From NCBI GenBank assembly GCA_031308135.1, contig JAHLJT010008756.1:103753271-103817270 (forward strand): a stretch of DNA of 64,000 bases, written 5' to 3'. This stretch comes from Acheta domesticus. Its lineage: Eukaryota > Arthropoda > Insecta > Orthoptera > Gryllidae. This document shows, one piece after another, positions 40,385-51,735 of the stretch (within the stretch, counting starts at the first letter, position 1; every line of letters begins with the position of its first letter). The notes beneath the pieces were generated by a model that saw only the letters and a list, made by a program, of their open reading frames with translations, made no database searches and was not told the DNA's origin. A program made the translations under genes and the position numbers.

Positions 40385-41345
40385 CCTGCTGCTATTGTGT
40401 GGAACTTGTTGTACAAGAGTATCATCAATAATTATTTTCGAGTGGATGGGGTGTTTTCCACAGTGGTCCACGACTTCAGTTTTCCTTTTGGAGATTCTAA
40501 GATTATATTCTTGTTCTCCAAGTTTATGTAGCTTGTATAACACTCTTTGTAGCTTCTCCTCAGTTTCTTCTTTAATTGTTACAGCATATAAGCATCCCCA
40601 CATCAGCATATAAGAGCACATTTACAAATGTATTTCTATGTAAGTTGTATGCCACAGTTAATGTCAACTTTTCACTTCTGTATTAGATCATGTATGTATA
40701 TATTAAATAATGTTGGAGACAAGCCACATCCCTGCTTCAGGCCACAGTTCTCAATGATTCCATCAGTTCTTTTTTCCCCCTGTGTTTATAACAATTTTTG
40801 ACCCTTGATTGACACGTATTAGAACTTCCACTAGGTGTTTAAGATAACGGTTATTCTTAATTATGCCTCATGATTTATTTCTGTCAACTGTTTGAATGCT
40901 TTTTCGAAGTTAATGAAAGCTAAATGAGTTTCAAGATTAAATTCTTGTCTTTTTTCTAAAATTCTTATAATAATAAAATTTTATCTCTGCATGAGTGACT
41001 TTTTCGAAATCTAGCTTGTTCTTCTTGTAAACGGACTTCTGCTATGTTTTTCAGGTGAGTGTTAATTATTTTTGCATACACTTTGTAAGCTGCATTCAGA
41101 AGGCTAATGCCCCTGTAGTTCTCACATTCATTTCTCTGACCCTTTTTGAACAGAAATATGACTTCTGATATTTTCCAGGTGTTTGGTATTTTGCAGCTTC
41201 ACCAGCATTCGTTGTATAAATGCAATAGTCTGAATTCACACAGAGTACCAGCGTTTTTAAGAAGTTTCGCATTAATACCATGTAGGCCTCATGCTTTTCT
41301 GTTTTTTATACTTTTTAGTGCTGCGTGTAGTTCACCCGAAGATAT
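40385..41345 (-). mobile_element. LINE reverse-transcriptase fragment
   Basis: Minus-strand pieces in order across frames: GELHAALKSIKNRKA; IPNTWKISEVIFLFKKG-like; NECENYRGISLLNAAYKVYA; NTHLKNIAEVRLQEEQA; GLKQGCGLSPTLFNIYIHD; YADVGM, where the catalytic YADD has become YADV; and KLQRVLYKLHKLGEQEYNLR. Frameshifts and stops make it inactive. It lacks endonuclease and C-terminus. Confidence 0.88.
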
Positions 41346-41409
41346 AGAAACCCAAAAACTACATAATCAAAGATTATGTATTGTTATATACTTAAAGATT
41401 ATTTCTTAA

Positions 41410-42012
41410 GTCAGTGGTAGCCCAGAGCATGAAAGCAGTATACACCACTGATGCGTACTAGTGTTCAATAACATACTGAGATTTATCAAAGTGAAAGAAA
41501 GTACAATCATAAATCAGAATCAGTAAGCGAAATAAGTGGATTTGAATAAATTGTTTTATCATAGATAAAATCTTAAATGCTTTGGAATTTTTTTTTAAGT
41601 TCCTATAAAGTCGTCAACCAATGAAGGAATTTGGAAAATTCCCTTTACATATGGTATTATAAAGTGCCACTATTCCGTAAATGAAATTACCTCCACAAAT
41701 TTCAGAATGTCCCAAAAAAGTTTAGAAATGAAATCTTATCATCCATTAAACTATTTGTTTAGAAATGATGTTTTACTTGTACAAAAATGTTCAGAATATT
41801 TTTGAAATGTATTTTGGGCATTTTGGGGGGGGGGGTCATATTTTAAGAGCTTTCTGCGGGTGGATGGGGAATCCAAGGCAACGCGCAATGCAGAGGTTGC
41901 CGCACAACACTTCCCCGCCAAACATGACGTCATTATGGACATCTCCGTGGCCAACGAGAGAGTCTTTCTCGTTGGCCACGGGACATCTCTATAGCGTTCA
42001 TCCAATACCACC
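41410..42012. other. Intergenic stretch with G run and perfect hairpin
   Basis: It holds an 11-G run near 41825, a G+C-rich patch at 41850-41990 open on both strands, and a perfect 13-bp inverted repeat (41947-41959 and 41967-41979). No family was recognised. Confidence 0.5.
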
Positions 42013-43711
42013 GATCCAATACGTACGTATAATGTACGTGTAATGCTGCGCGAAAAAACGGCGGATTTTCGGCCGAAAAATAAATCATTGTCGGGTCCTG
42101 ATAACGAAAAAGTGGAGAAATCCAGTTGCTAAATTAAGAAGAAGAAAGAGAGAGAAAAAAACCCTAACACATGGTGCAGCCAGAATCCCTATTTAGTGGG
42201 TCCTTGATACCGAAAAAACAGTTGAGAGTAATATGTCTGTCCGTCTGTGAACAACGCAACCGACTAAACCGTTCATCCGATTTTCTCCAAAATTGATATT
42301 CCCCATATCGATCTGACTGATCTCGTGGCCCCTTGAATTTAAAACAGATATTTTAATTTGAGGGGGGGGGGTACTTTACATGAAGCTCCTGGTACATTTT
42401 CAAAAACATGGCGCCATCAATTTTGACTACATTTTGTTGTTGGATAGTCCAAAGGTCATTTAAGAGAATGGCTCAGGCCTCATGTTGGTTAAAAACTGAA
42501 TTTTCGAAAATTGCAAAAGTCTGCATTTTTTCGGCGTCTTCCTACAACTACAAAATTGAAAATAACATTTCAGTGAAACCTCAATCACAATTTCTATAAA
42601 AGTTTTACTTAGGATTAAGATAAATAAAATAATAAAATTTTCTGTTAAGTTAGGTATGCCATTAGTAATTAGAAAATTAGATTTAAGTTAAAACTAGGTT
42701 AGTTTTACTTAATTTTAGTTAGTTAAACAAAGATCTCTCCCTCTCAGCTGCTTAAGCCGCAAGGCAGCAGCCTACTGTAAATAATTTAAAGAAAATAAAC
42801 TCCCGCCTCCTCAGGGGTACTGTGGAGGGGAAAGAGAAAGAAAAAATTGAAAATAAAGATGTTTCCTTCAAATAAAATTTGTTCTCCAAAGTGAGTTCTT
42901 TCATTAAGGTCACGTACATGTTTTTGAAAATTTTAGTAGTTTTTGCGCAATATTGCGTGCAATATGTACAATTTTAAAAAAATTATAAAAACAAGACTTT
43001 TTCAACAACGGCTCAATATTTTTTCTTTAAACTTTTGATAGGGATATCACTAAATGTACTCTATGACATGAGATGAAAGCCATGTTGCTCTATTCTTTTG
43101 TTTTTTTAAATTACAAAAATGAATTTTTTTGACTTGTATCTCACGTTGTTAATATTTACATTAGCGGCGATTTGTTGACATTATATTAATGAGTACATGT
43201 GCTTTAAATAATGTCCAGTAAAGTTTCTCGAAAACTTTACAGTTTTCTGCAAAAACTACCTCAAAATTCCGCATTTTCAGAAACGCTCAAACGCCATTTT
43301 CTCAAAAACGGCTCAAAATGCTTTCTTCAAACTTTTTGAACGGATAGTGCTAATTGCACTCTTTAATATGACGTAAAGCTCAAACTCAAAAATTTTCTGT
43401 GTAAAAGAGCTTAAAATTTTGAATTTTCAGTACAGCTTAAACGCCATTTTCTTAAAAACGGCTCTAAATTTTTAAAAGAAAATTGTCATTTAGAACGGAA
43501 TTTTACTGTTCTTTAATATTCTTAAAATAATATTTCTTTTCTCCTATTAGGGAACCGAAAAATTAAGAAAATGTCCAAAAAACGTAGTTTGGGCGGCGAT
43601 AGATGGCAGCTGGCAAGAGTATATAGCAATTTCGAATAGCTAGCCCAGATCCAAGGAAATAGAAAACAAATACGGGAAAGTCCCTGTTATTTTGTACCAC
43701 CACTAGTTTTT
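42013..43711 (+). repeat. A/B element copy 7, forward, carrying a retroposed insert
   Basis: B-side sequence from CGTACGTATAATGTACGTGTAA to the A end GTACCACCACTAGTTTT. It contains the internal units and, at 42566-42842, an insertion with a 14-bp target duplication. Units near 43010 and 43300 again begin with TTTTTCAACAACGGCTC / TTTTCTCAAAAACGGCTC. Confidence 0.88.
42566..42842 (+). mobile_element. 277-bp retroposed (SINE or truncated LINE) insert with 14-bp TSD
   Basis: It is flanked by AAAATTGAAAATAA at 42552-42565 and 42843-42856. Uninterrupted A/B copies show a single AAAATTGAAGATA at this point. The 3' end is purine-rich (GGGGAAAGAGAAAGAAA). Length, A-rich tail and long duplication indicate target-primed insertion. 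No Pol III boxes or ORF were recognised. Confidence 0.7.
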
Positions 43712-43714
43712 TTA

Positions 43715-43872
43715 AATTTAGCAACTGGATTTATCCATTTTTTTATCGGGGCCCGGCAGTGAGAGTTTTTCTGCCAAAAATTCGAGTTTTTTTTCGCTCA
43801 GCAATACATAACTTTCCCTTAAATACGTGTATTATTCCGTATACACGTGTGCATACGAGAAAGTAAAAGCCG
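43715..43872 (-). repeat. A/B element B-end fragment, reverse
   Basis: TTTAGCAACTGGATTTATCC, TTCGCTCAGCAATACATAAC and GTATACACGTGTGCATACGAGAAAGTAAA form a short inverted B end abutting the A end of copy 7. Confidence 0.75.
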
Positions 43873-43898
43873 AAAAGGAATATGAAATTGTGGGAATA

Positions 43899-44076
43899 CG
43901 GTAAACCCTCATTAACACGAATCCCGAGGGACCAAAATAATCGGAGCTCGTATTTTAAAAATTCGTGTTATCCGAGTATTATAAATGTCCATATGACCGA
44001 AATCCCTCGGCAGGACAAGTTTTCGTGTTACGGCGAAATTCGTGTTAAGAAAGTCCGTGCTCATGAGGGTTTACTG
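43899..44076. mobile_element. 178-bp pogo/Tigger-like MITE
   Basis: The terminal inverted repeats are CGGTAAACCCTCATTAACACG and, inverted at the right, CAGTAAACCCTCATGAGCACG (each split across the ends), close to the CAGT-x-x-AACC-type ends of pogo/Tigger elements. Flanks are TA on the left and AA on the right (possibly a decayed TA). The motif TTCGTGTTA recurs in both orientations inside. It ends about 590 bp upstream of the SKA2 start. Confidence 0.65.
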
Positions 44077-44453
44077 AAGTTCTAATATTTAAGAAAGAAT
44101 AATTGAAATAATGTCTTCATGAATAATCCTTATTAAAATATATGGTCATAAAGACATTACGATGTCGCTGATTTCTTTAAAAATAGCGATGCACGAATCT
44201 TACACAGCACTCCAAATGATATTCCAACTTGAATTAGCTATTAAATCGCGCCGCACTAATATGCATTTGTTCACGGATTAAAATGTCGGTGTATCAACAT
44301 TCCAATGTAGAATTCGATAGGGTTTGTTTATTTGCAGAAAAAAATAAGAAAATGTGTTTTCGTTGAAAATTGCAGATTAACATTTCAGTGGAGCATGTTA
44401 GAACTCTAGTGATTAATGATATATTTTTGCTATATTAATTTTTGTTTACCTAC

Positions 44454-44666
44454 TTATTGAATAGACAATGTTTTGTGTACAGTTGGCAACCCATCTCTGA
44501 ATGAATTCGATCGAGAGATTCTGGCTGGTTCGGCATCGGCGGGTGAGAATCCTGTTCTGCCAAGGAGCGGTGGGTAAGGGGTACGTGTGTATTGGGTTGT
44601 CACCGGGTGCTCTAGTTGGTTTTTATTTAACTTTGTGGCTTTTGTAACGAAAACGATTTGTATAAG
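44454..44666 (+). promoter_or_regulatory. Probable SKA2 5' UTR and promoter region
   Basis: This stretch is clearly richer in G+C and CpG than its surroundings (for example GGTTCGGCATCGGCGGGTG near 44527) and directly precedes the SKA2 start codon. No TATA box is convincing. A housekeeping-type promoter is inferred only from base composition and position. Confidence 0.4.
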
Positions 44667-44705
44667 ATGGAGATGAAAGAAGCAGCTGAGAGTCTGGAAC
44701 AGTCG
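44667..44705 (+). CDS. SKA2: SKA2 exon 1 (13 codons)
   Basis: It encodes MEMKEAAESLEQS and ends at TCG|GTAAGC in phase 0. This exon is too short to be called as an ORF; it is placed by the splice donor and by continuity with exon 2. Confidence 0.72.
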
Positions 44706-45654
44706 GTAAGCAACTCGCTGTGATTTAATTTTTATTACCGCGAAGTTATGTTTTCTGCTTCCGATATCTGCACGCTTTAGACCGCCTATTTTATTATTTT
44801 TGTGACATAGTGATTGTGTGTTCCCTGCAGGTCCAAAATGCTGACAATAAATTGGATCTGATTGCATGGAAGATAGAGCAATATGAAAATGAATTAAAAT
44901 GGGTGGATAGTACGGAGGTATGCTTTATTTTATCCCAGTGTATCAGAATATTTATTAAGTATCTGGGGCCCTAGTTAGGAGTGACAATTTACCAGACATT
45001 CGGTTTGCAATAAGCATGGCATTTGCTTTACATTAAAAGGGGTACATGACCCTTGCATTAGTTAGCACAAATTTTGCCTTTGATATTTGCTCAAATATTA
45101 AGCTTCTTAATTTTCAATACAACCATTTGATATAACAGTGTTTTGCATTTATCAGTGCTTACTTTAGCCATCCATATAATTTGGGCTTAGAATTGTGTGT
45201 ATGTTTGTGATTGCCATGCCGGATGATTCTGTTAGTAAGGACTGCAGTTTTAAAATTTAATGCAGTTTAGAGATATAAGTTAATTTGTAGGACATCAGAA
45301 ATTTGGGTTAGTGAAGAAATGTTGAAGTTGTAATGGTTAAATAGATCAGATATTATTTTATTAAAAGTTATGTAAATAATTTCAGATGGTGACATAATTT
45401 GATTTTTATTTAATATTTTCTTTACTTTGAAAGTAATTTTTCTTGTCTCAAAGGTATCCATCTTGAAACTTTTACGGAGTGTTAACCAAGTGAAAGAAGA
45501 ATATGAAAACTTACGACGAGAAATATCAGAAGTTCAACAGCTTCAAAAACAACTTTCAGATTCATTGAGACTTCAATTGAAACTAGTTCAGGGCAAAATG
45601 GGTTCACTGAAGCATAAAATTGTCACCCAGAAAAATATTACAAATTCAGAATGA
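44667..45654 (+). CDS. SKA2: SKA2-like kinetochore protein, three exons, complete
   Basis: SKA2 is the small subunit of the Ska complex (SKA1-3), which tracks microtubules and stabilises kinetochore attachment in mitosis; its helices form the dimeric bundle core. Exons 44667-44705, 44831-44917 and 45454-45654, all joined in phase 0, encode 108 residues; human SKA2 has about 120. The N-terminal helix reads LEQSVQNADNKLDLIAWKIE, matching the SKA2 pattern of a Leu/Gln start, an acidic-Asn stretch, LD-x-I and a Tyr-Glu end. Helix 2 (SILKLLRSVNQVKEEYENL) and helix 3 (a coiled coil rich in Leu/Gln/Lys) follow in the expected order. The start is the first ATG, followed closely by a GTAAGC donor. The G+C-richer stretch before it may be the promoter and 5' UTR. 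The assignment rests on remembered family resemblance and length, not a search; another short coiled-coil protein remains possible. Confidence 0.78.
44831..44917 (+). CDS. SKA2: SKA2 exon 2 (29 codons)
   Basis: The acceptor is TTCCCTGCAG and the donor GAG|GTATGC. It encodes VQNADNKLDLIAWKIEQYEN and then ELKWVDSTE, the conserved first helix of the family. Confidence 0.8.
45454..45654 (+). CDS. SKA2: SKA2 exon 3, with stop
   Basis: The acceptor is TTTCTTGTCTCAAAG. It encodes 66 residues of amphipathic coiled coil (VSILKLLRSVNQVKEEYENL onward) ending ITNSE-stop. The intron before it is 536 bp and holds no recognised feature. Confidence 0.82.
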   Translation, partial: VSILKLLRSVNQVKEEYENLRREISEVQQLQKQLSDSLRLQLKLVQGKMGSLKHKIVTQKNITNSE

Positions 45655-46839
45655 AGAGAATGATTTTGATTAATATTTTATTTAAATACAAAATTTTGCC
45701 AGTACAATTTTGTTGCATTTTACTAAATAAGTATAATTTTCATGTTCTAATGTAGACGAAGTGTAAGTGCTATGTTACAAACCTCAGGTTATAACAGTAG
45801 AAGCATTTAATTTGTTGTCTTCTGTAGAGTATATAAAATATTATATTTATGAAAAAAGTAAGCTGTATGTTTGGGCAGTAATCAAGAATTTCTCTATCTA
45901 TAGGGATGAGGTACCTGACTAATTACTGTTATGCTGTGGCTTCTTTCTAATTGAGGAAAACTTTTACTTTGTTAGCTCTGAGTGTTTTATGCTGTAATTC
46001 ATTACTATATGCTAAGTTTCTAGGTATCTTAAAATACCTTTTATAAAATAAGTAAGATGCAAAAGGAGGGCATCCTGAGGAAACATATCGAGCAACTGCA
46101 GTAAACATGCAAGTGTAACATACGGAGAAGTAACTTATGATTTTGGAAACAGTCAATGAAGAAAAATCTGCTTGCCTCAAATGGTTTTTTCTTCGGACTT
46201 GTGATAGTTCTGAATGAGGTCACAAAGCTTGTAAACAGTCTATCTTCGTCACAATCACCACCACCACCACTTCCACAATTACTATTATAATCTTTGTTGT
46301 CATGATGAGTATCTCTCTCAAATGTAAAAGTCTTGAAAGTCTTTTGTTGTTGCAAAATGTTATTTTTCTTTTTATCATCTTTTGACATGTGTATGAAGTA
46401 TAAATGGCTGTGGTTCAGTGCAGTGTCTTTGACTCCATTTTATATCACATTAAATAGTATTGCATAGGTTCTTCTCTTCAATTATAGGATATTTAAAATA
46501 AACATAAGGTTGTTGAAAACATCCTGTGAATTGTGTTGGCTCTTAAGTAAATATTGTTTTAAGTTTTAACATTATCATAAAGAGACTATTGTAATCTGGG
46601 ACAAATTATATTGGGACTGTAATCAGAGCCAATCACTTCTTTGAAATTTTGTTCGGAAAGTAAACAATATTATGAGCATGATTATTAGATTGAAGTAATC
46701 CATTTTCCAGTTTATGTTGTTTAGAAAATGCTTGTTCATTCACATTGGTACAAATTGTTGTATCAAAGAAAATTGTGAGGAAATTTCTAATCTTGCTATT
46801 TTGAATGGTCTAATTTCAGTTAATGGACATTATTTGCCC
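45655..46839 (+). other. SKA2 3' flank, no further gene supported
   Basis: A+T-rich, with a CCA run at 46257-46272. A 115-codon minus-strand ORF (46041-46388: MSKDDKKKNNILQQQ, then a Gly/Asp patch) has no family match and its second half looks like random hydrophobic sequence, so it is not annotated as a gene. Confidence 0.5.
46497..46502 (+). terminator. Candidate SKA2 poly(A) signal
   Basis: AATAAA followed within about 30-40 bases by a GT-rich stretch (TGAATTGTGTTGG). It lies 840 bp after the SKA2 stop. AATAAA is common in A+T-rich DNA, so this is only a candidate. Confidence 0.3.
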
Positions 46840-49312
46840 AGGAGTCATTCCACATCAAATCAAACACATTTTTGACCTTAGGTGTTCAAAATTTATTGAA
46901 ACTTCTTTAATGTGTTCTAAGGGTAACTTAAAAGGCTTAAATTTTTTGTTAGAATTTAACTTAATTATTTTGGAATTTATGCCACATGAAAATTTCCGAA
47001 AAAGTGTGTGCACCAACAAATAAAAATGCTTATTCTTCCTGTCACATTGATCCTACAGAACTGAGATTAGTCTCAAATAAAAGCTCAAACACCGTTATTT
47101 AAATCTATTTATAGTTGGATTTAATTGTAAAATATCATTAGTGCATTGAACCTTAATTATTCAAATTTCAATTTTACAAATTTCGCTAAAAAAATTTGAT
47201 TTTATAAATAACATTATATTCTCAGTTTAATGAACTGCAAATTTGCAAAAATTTCAAATTAGGATATTTATAAATAACACAGTTAAAAAACGTTAATTGA
47301 ATGTGTGCGCAGCCACATCGTGTACTGCAGGAATGTTTCAATATTAGTACTACTTAGAACAGTGGAGATCTGAATGAAACATGGACAATCTCGCATAAAC
47401 TTAAAACATTTTTACCTCTCTAGATATGACTATAGGTTATTTTTAAACCTGTAGCTTTGGAGGATTTTTTTCCATTTCGTTATTGGTAACTGGCTCTGAA
47501 AATAGAAGCCCACATTCTGTCATTGGCAGACGCAGCGTGGGCAGTTCAAACAGCTCTACCAGATGTAAGCAAAGCAGCTCTTCTTTGAAATCCTGAGGAG
47601 TGCCCATGTCAAGGTTTCTGTCAGTATTTGTTTAATCTTTCATGACATGTTCTACTACAGTCATTTCAGGACGAGACGCTGTCTGGGTGATCCAATTTTA
47701 TTTTTTAGAGGGCTGTGTCTATGTGCAGCTAGTGTAAACCGTTGGTACTGCAGGTTTTACATACTTTGTGATAGACTGTTAACACAATTAGTAATATCAG
47801 GCACCGAAGACACGACTTTAATTTTAATACATTCAATCTAAAAAATCACTGTGATAGATATAAGAAGAAAAACTTAAGGCATGTATAACTTTAGTCATTA
47901 TAACATCCTATTTGATCGTCATTTAAAATTCAGAAATTAAAACGAAGGAAAAGTGAAACTAATTATACAGAAACACTTTCGTGATCTATTATTTTGTAAA
48001 ATGTATATTAAAGAACTTCAATTACTACTTCTACAATTTCAACTACTCATTCCTAACATTCTCGTTTTAATGATAAATAGACCGAGTGTGTTTGCTTTCA
48101 TAGGGGTCATCCGTAAATTATGTAACGCCAAAGAGGGTGGGAGGTGGTTTGAGGCAGTATTACACTGAGTTACGTAGGGGCAGGGGGGTATTTGATTACA
48201 CTGATTTTTTTTACATTTTTTACATTTGTTGAAATAATTCCTTTTTGTCTTATACTAAAACATTAAAATATCGAATTAATTTGTTTTATAACTAATTTAA
48301 AATAATTAAAAGTTGTTTCAATAAATGGAAATATTAATTTTTCTTCAATTTTCTCTTGAATCTGTAAGATTGTGAAGAAAATATTCAAAACTGATCTGTA
48401 GTATTTTGTAAAAACAATTAAATTGGCACAGTAGATTCTTGCCCATGCACCATCCAAAATGGCAGCGAGCGCACAGCTTGTGATCAAACATTTTCTCGCA
48501 TTCCTTCACTCAAAATTTGCTCCCAATCTTATTTTTAGGTTAAGTCAGCATCTACAATTAATTCTGACTTTAATTATCATAAATTTTAATATACACCCCA
48601 AAAAAATGAATACAATTTTTTGACTGAGCTATAATTTATTTTCAATTCTTGCATTTATAATGGGAAGTGTCGCAAGCATTACGTAATTATTTAGGAGGAG
48701 TTCAATCACACGTTACAGGTGCTTTACGGGAGAGAGGGGGTATTTAAAATACTCCAAATTTGTGTTACGTAATTTACGGACAGCCCCATATGCCGCAAAC
48801 CTGGATGCCTGTGTCCTCCACATGCTGAATGTTCGATTATAAAAGTTAATTTATTGTAACTGTATTTATACATATCCCATTCTGAAATTTGGCACAATTA
48901 TATAATAAAAGGTAGATAATTTAGGGATATTTTTTATATTTAAAAAAATGTTTGCGAACTTAAAAAAATTGAAAGTTAAGAAGCTACGAAAAATAAATAT
49001 TTTCAATTTTGTATAATTTTAGTACCAATATATGGTAATATAAAGGTGTCTTATCTATAAAGTGGAGCTAGTTTGAATTCTTAAGTTTTTTTAATAAAGG
49101 AGAAATGAGCCTGTATGTATGAAGTACATGTGCTATTTTGTAATTTTTAATTTCAAATTACTCTAAAGGCATAGTGCTTTTATGAAAATAAAAAATTTAA
49201 AAAAAATGCACAAGTTGTTTTTGCTATTAGAATGGACCCATGAAGTTAAAAAAATCAAACGTCTAGGTCAATTTTTTGTCGAATTCGTTTCATTTGATGT
49301 GGAATGACTCCC
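46840..49312. mobile_element. TIR element (GGAGTCATTCCACATCAAA ends), 2.47 kb, with nested insertion
   Basis: The left end is AGGAGTCATTCCACATCAAA and the inverted right end is GGGAGTCATTCCACATCAAA; similarity continues as TTTTTGACCT / TTTTTTGACCT. It contains a younger GGGGTCATCC-family element at 48103-48787. No transposase was recognised in the remaining 1.8 kb, and a target duplication is not clear. Confidence 0.7.
48103..48787. mobile_element. TIR element of the GGGGTCATCC family, copy 2 (685 bp)
   Basis: The left end is GGGGTCATCCGTAAATTATG and the inverted right end is GGGGCTGTCCGTAAATTACG, flanked by ATA (48100-48102 and 48788-48790). It is nested in the larger element at 46840-49312. 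A G-rich subterminal block (AGAGGGTGGGAGG) is shared with the other copies. Confidence 0.85.
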
Positions 49313-50201
49313 AGGAAAGACCTGTCTGAAAATCTTCACAAAAAAAAATATTACTTCTCTGTTCTCTAGGACATTCCTTAACTCTGGATCTATCTTTCAT
49401 GACATATCTCTGTAATTGTTGTATACAGTCTACTGCTGCGTTCCTTGATATTTCATCAAAAACAATATCATGATGGAGTTATGTAAACTGAAATAATGCT
49501 GTTTTACTACTAAATTACATTGCACTGAATCATAGAGTATTTATGCACTGAATAAAGAAAAAAGAAATGTAGAGTTATGAAACATTTGTGAAGTGAACTA
49601 CATACTTGAAGTTTTTCATTGTGTGTATTTTCAAAATTTTTTCGACCATAAAAAGAAAACTTTAATAGCATTTATAATCTTCCTTCAGATTTTGAGTGAA
49701 TAACAATTTGAACGAGACATTTCATGGCTTTGTAAATGCTGTGGTTCACTCGCTCTTGTAACATGTTCCCAGAATTTAGGGTTGGGTTGTTGAAAAGTAT
49801 TAATTCAGATGTGGATGATGTGGGAAAATATTTTGTATATTAGGTAAAAATGACATTGTGCTTTTTTACTTTCAATTAAGGATATGAATAATTTAGATGT
49901 CATAATGGGTAGAGATCGGGGGACTACCTCAGGTGACACCTATCCGTTCTTTTTAAAGTTGAAATTTAAAAAAAAAATTATGAAATTTCAAATTTAATAA
50001 TTAAATTGTGTAATATTTTTATCAAGTTTGATTGATGACATGGAACCAATTGTAAGTTTACATACATTTATTGTTGATTCAGAAAATTCGAGATAACGAA
50101 ATATTTGACTCAAAAGTTAAATCCTGTATGTCGGTTGAATTGGCCATTTCTTTGTTATTTTTATTTTGAGAGTGGTAATTTATCACATAATCCTTGTGTA
50201 A
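49313..50201 (+). other. Intergenic, nothing recognised
   Basis: A+T-rich sequence between two TIR elements; no ORF or repeat family was identified. Confidence 0.5.
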
Positions 50202-50203
50202 TA

Positions 50204-51108
50204 CATTTGACTCAGGTTATAGTGAACTCTGATATAGTGAACCTTCAGTTACAGTGAACTTAAGTCACCAGTCCTGTTTCACTTACATTACAAATAAGCA
50301 TAAGATTCGATTATAGTGAACCAGAACCTCAGCTATAGTGATTGTAGGAAATACAACATTCTGGTAATTAATTCCCTCCTGGAAAAGAATATATTGCCTC
50401 AGTGCCACAAATGTCAACACCAGGCAGCTTGGAAAAATATCGTCGGCCAAAGGTCATAATTGAAGAAGTCTTCCCTGAGGTGGAGGTAGTGAGCCCAGAT
50501 TTGGGACCTCACTGATGACCATGTGCCACTCAGTTTCAAGTTTGATGTTACTTGAGATTTCGCAGGACAAAGTGCATGATTGTTCTACATAGGCAACAGG
50601 AAGCGTGTGACTGCCAGCCCCACAGCCCAGCGACACCCACTGTGCTGCATGGAAAAACCGATCAGTTTCATTAGCTGCTTGCACCATCCCACTACCAAAA
50701 GGATCTTGTATATTATTAGGTGAGTAAAAGGGCCTTTGGAGAGTGGGACAGTGATCTGACAGTTGAAGAGACATTGAAGGGTGTCAAGACTGCATTACCA
50801 TAGAGACAGTAGACAATGCAGACTCAAGTATGGAAAGAGCATGAACTCCGGAGAAGGATCTAGAGAAATTACTAATGTAAAGTGTATGAAGCAAACGATT
50901 GAAAATAATTGATTTTTTAAGGCCAAATAAAGAAATTGAAATTTTCAGTTCCTGCTGTTAATGTATTTTGCAGTATCTCTGTATTCATAAAGCCAAACAT
51001 TGTCAAGAAATTCTATTTCATTTTGACATCATTGGATATAGTGAACCTCCTAATATTGTGAACCAAAAATGTTAGTCCCCAGAAGTTCACTATAATGGGA
51101 GTCAACTG
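50204..51108. mobile_element. 905-bp pogo/Tigger-like element with TA duplication
   Basis: The right end, inverted, is CAGTTGACTCCCATTATAGT and the left end is CATTTGACTCAGGTTATAGT; both are flanked by TA. The subterminal TATAGTGAACC repeats several times at each side (50218-50345 and 51037-51095). The middle 500 bp has relict coding character (CLEKYRRPKVI-like near 50430) but no intact transposase. The minus ORF at 50454-50774 is unlikely to be real. Confidence 0.7.
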
Positions 51109-51663
51109 TACATTTCTTTAAAAAAATTCAAGGAGACTGAACAAGTCTGTAATTTGACATTCTTTTGTTAATAGTAATATTTTGCTGAAAATTAATTATC
51201 GCTGTTGTTATTTATTATAAGTATTTTTTTAAAATTACTAGGACAGTAATTAAACAAAATTTGTGTTACTTATGTGTCTGACTATACCAAAGGAGAATAC
51301 AAGAGGGGTGATCATCATTACTGCTTCAGTGAGATACCATCTGCAGCAATGCCACTGATTGAAGGCTGGAACTGGGGGCTTGAACAAAGATGACAATGAG
51401 AGCATGCTTTATAATTCATTTTGTTCAATTTGTTGCTTGGGAAGGATTGCAAACAGAAGTACAATAGAAGGCAAAACTTCATAAGACTATTAATTTATTC
51501 AGTTATCTGATTTATTCTATTGCTTCAGAGAATATGCAAAATCACTTTTTTTCTTCCAAGGTAAAGAAAAAAATTTCCCCATAAGTTTTTAACACCTTTT
51601 TAAATTTTCTGGAGTGTGCTTAGAAGGAGCTAGGTTTGGTTCATGAAAGCATGAATAATATTT

Positions 51664-51735
51664 GGGGTCATCCATAAATCACATACTGCTAAAGGGGAGG
51701 GAGGAATTTGCGTTACGTAATTTATGGATGGCCCC
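51664..51735. mobile_element. TIR element of the GGGGTCATCC family, copy 3 (72 bp)
   Basis: The ends are GGGGTCATCCATAAATCACA and, inverted, GGGGCCATCCATAAATTACG, almost back to back, flanked by TTT on both sides. The G-rich subterminal block (AAAGGGGAGGGAGG) is kept. This is an internally deleted minimal member. Confidence 0.85.

Noticed and set aside
46041..46388. 115-codon minus-strand ORF starting MSKDDKKKNNILQQQ
   Set aside because: No family match, Gly run comes from a CCA repeat, and the second half looks random; no splice or promoter support.
50454..50774. 106-codon minus-strand ORF
   Set aside because: It lies wholly inside a pogo-like element and has no recognised domain.
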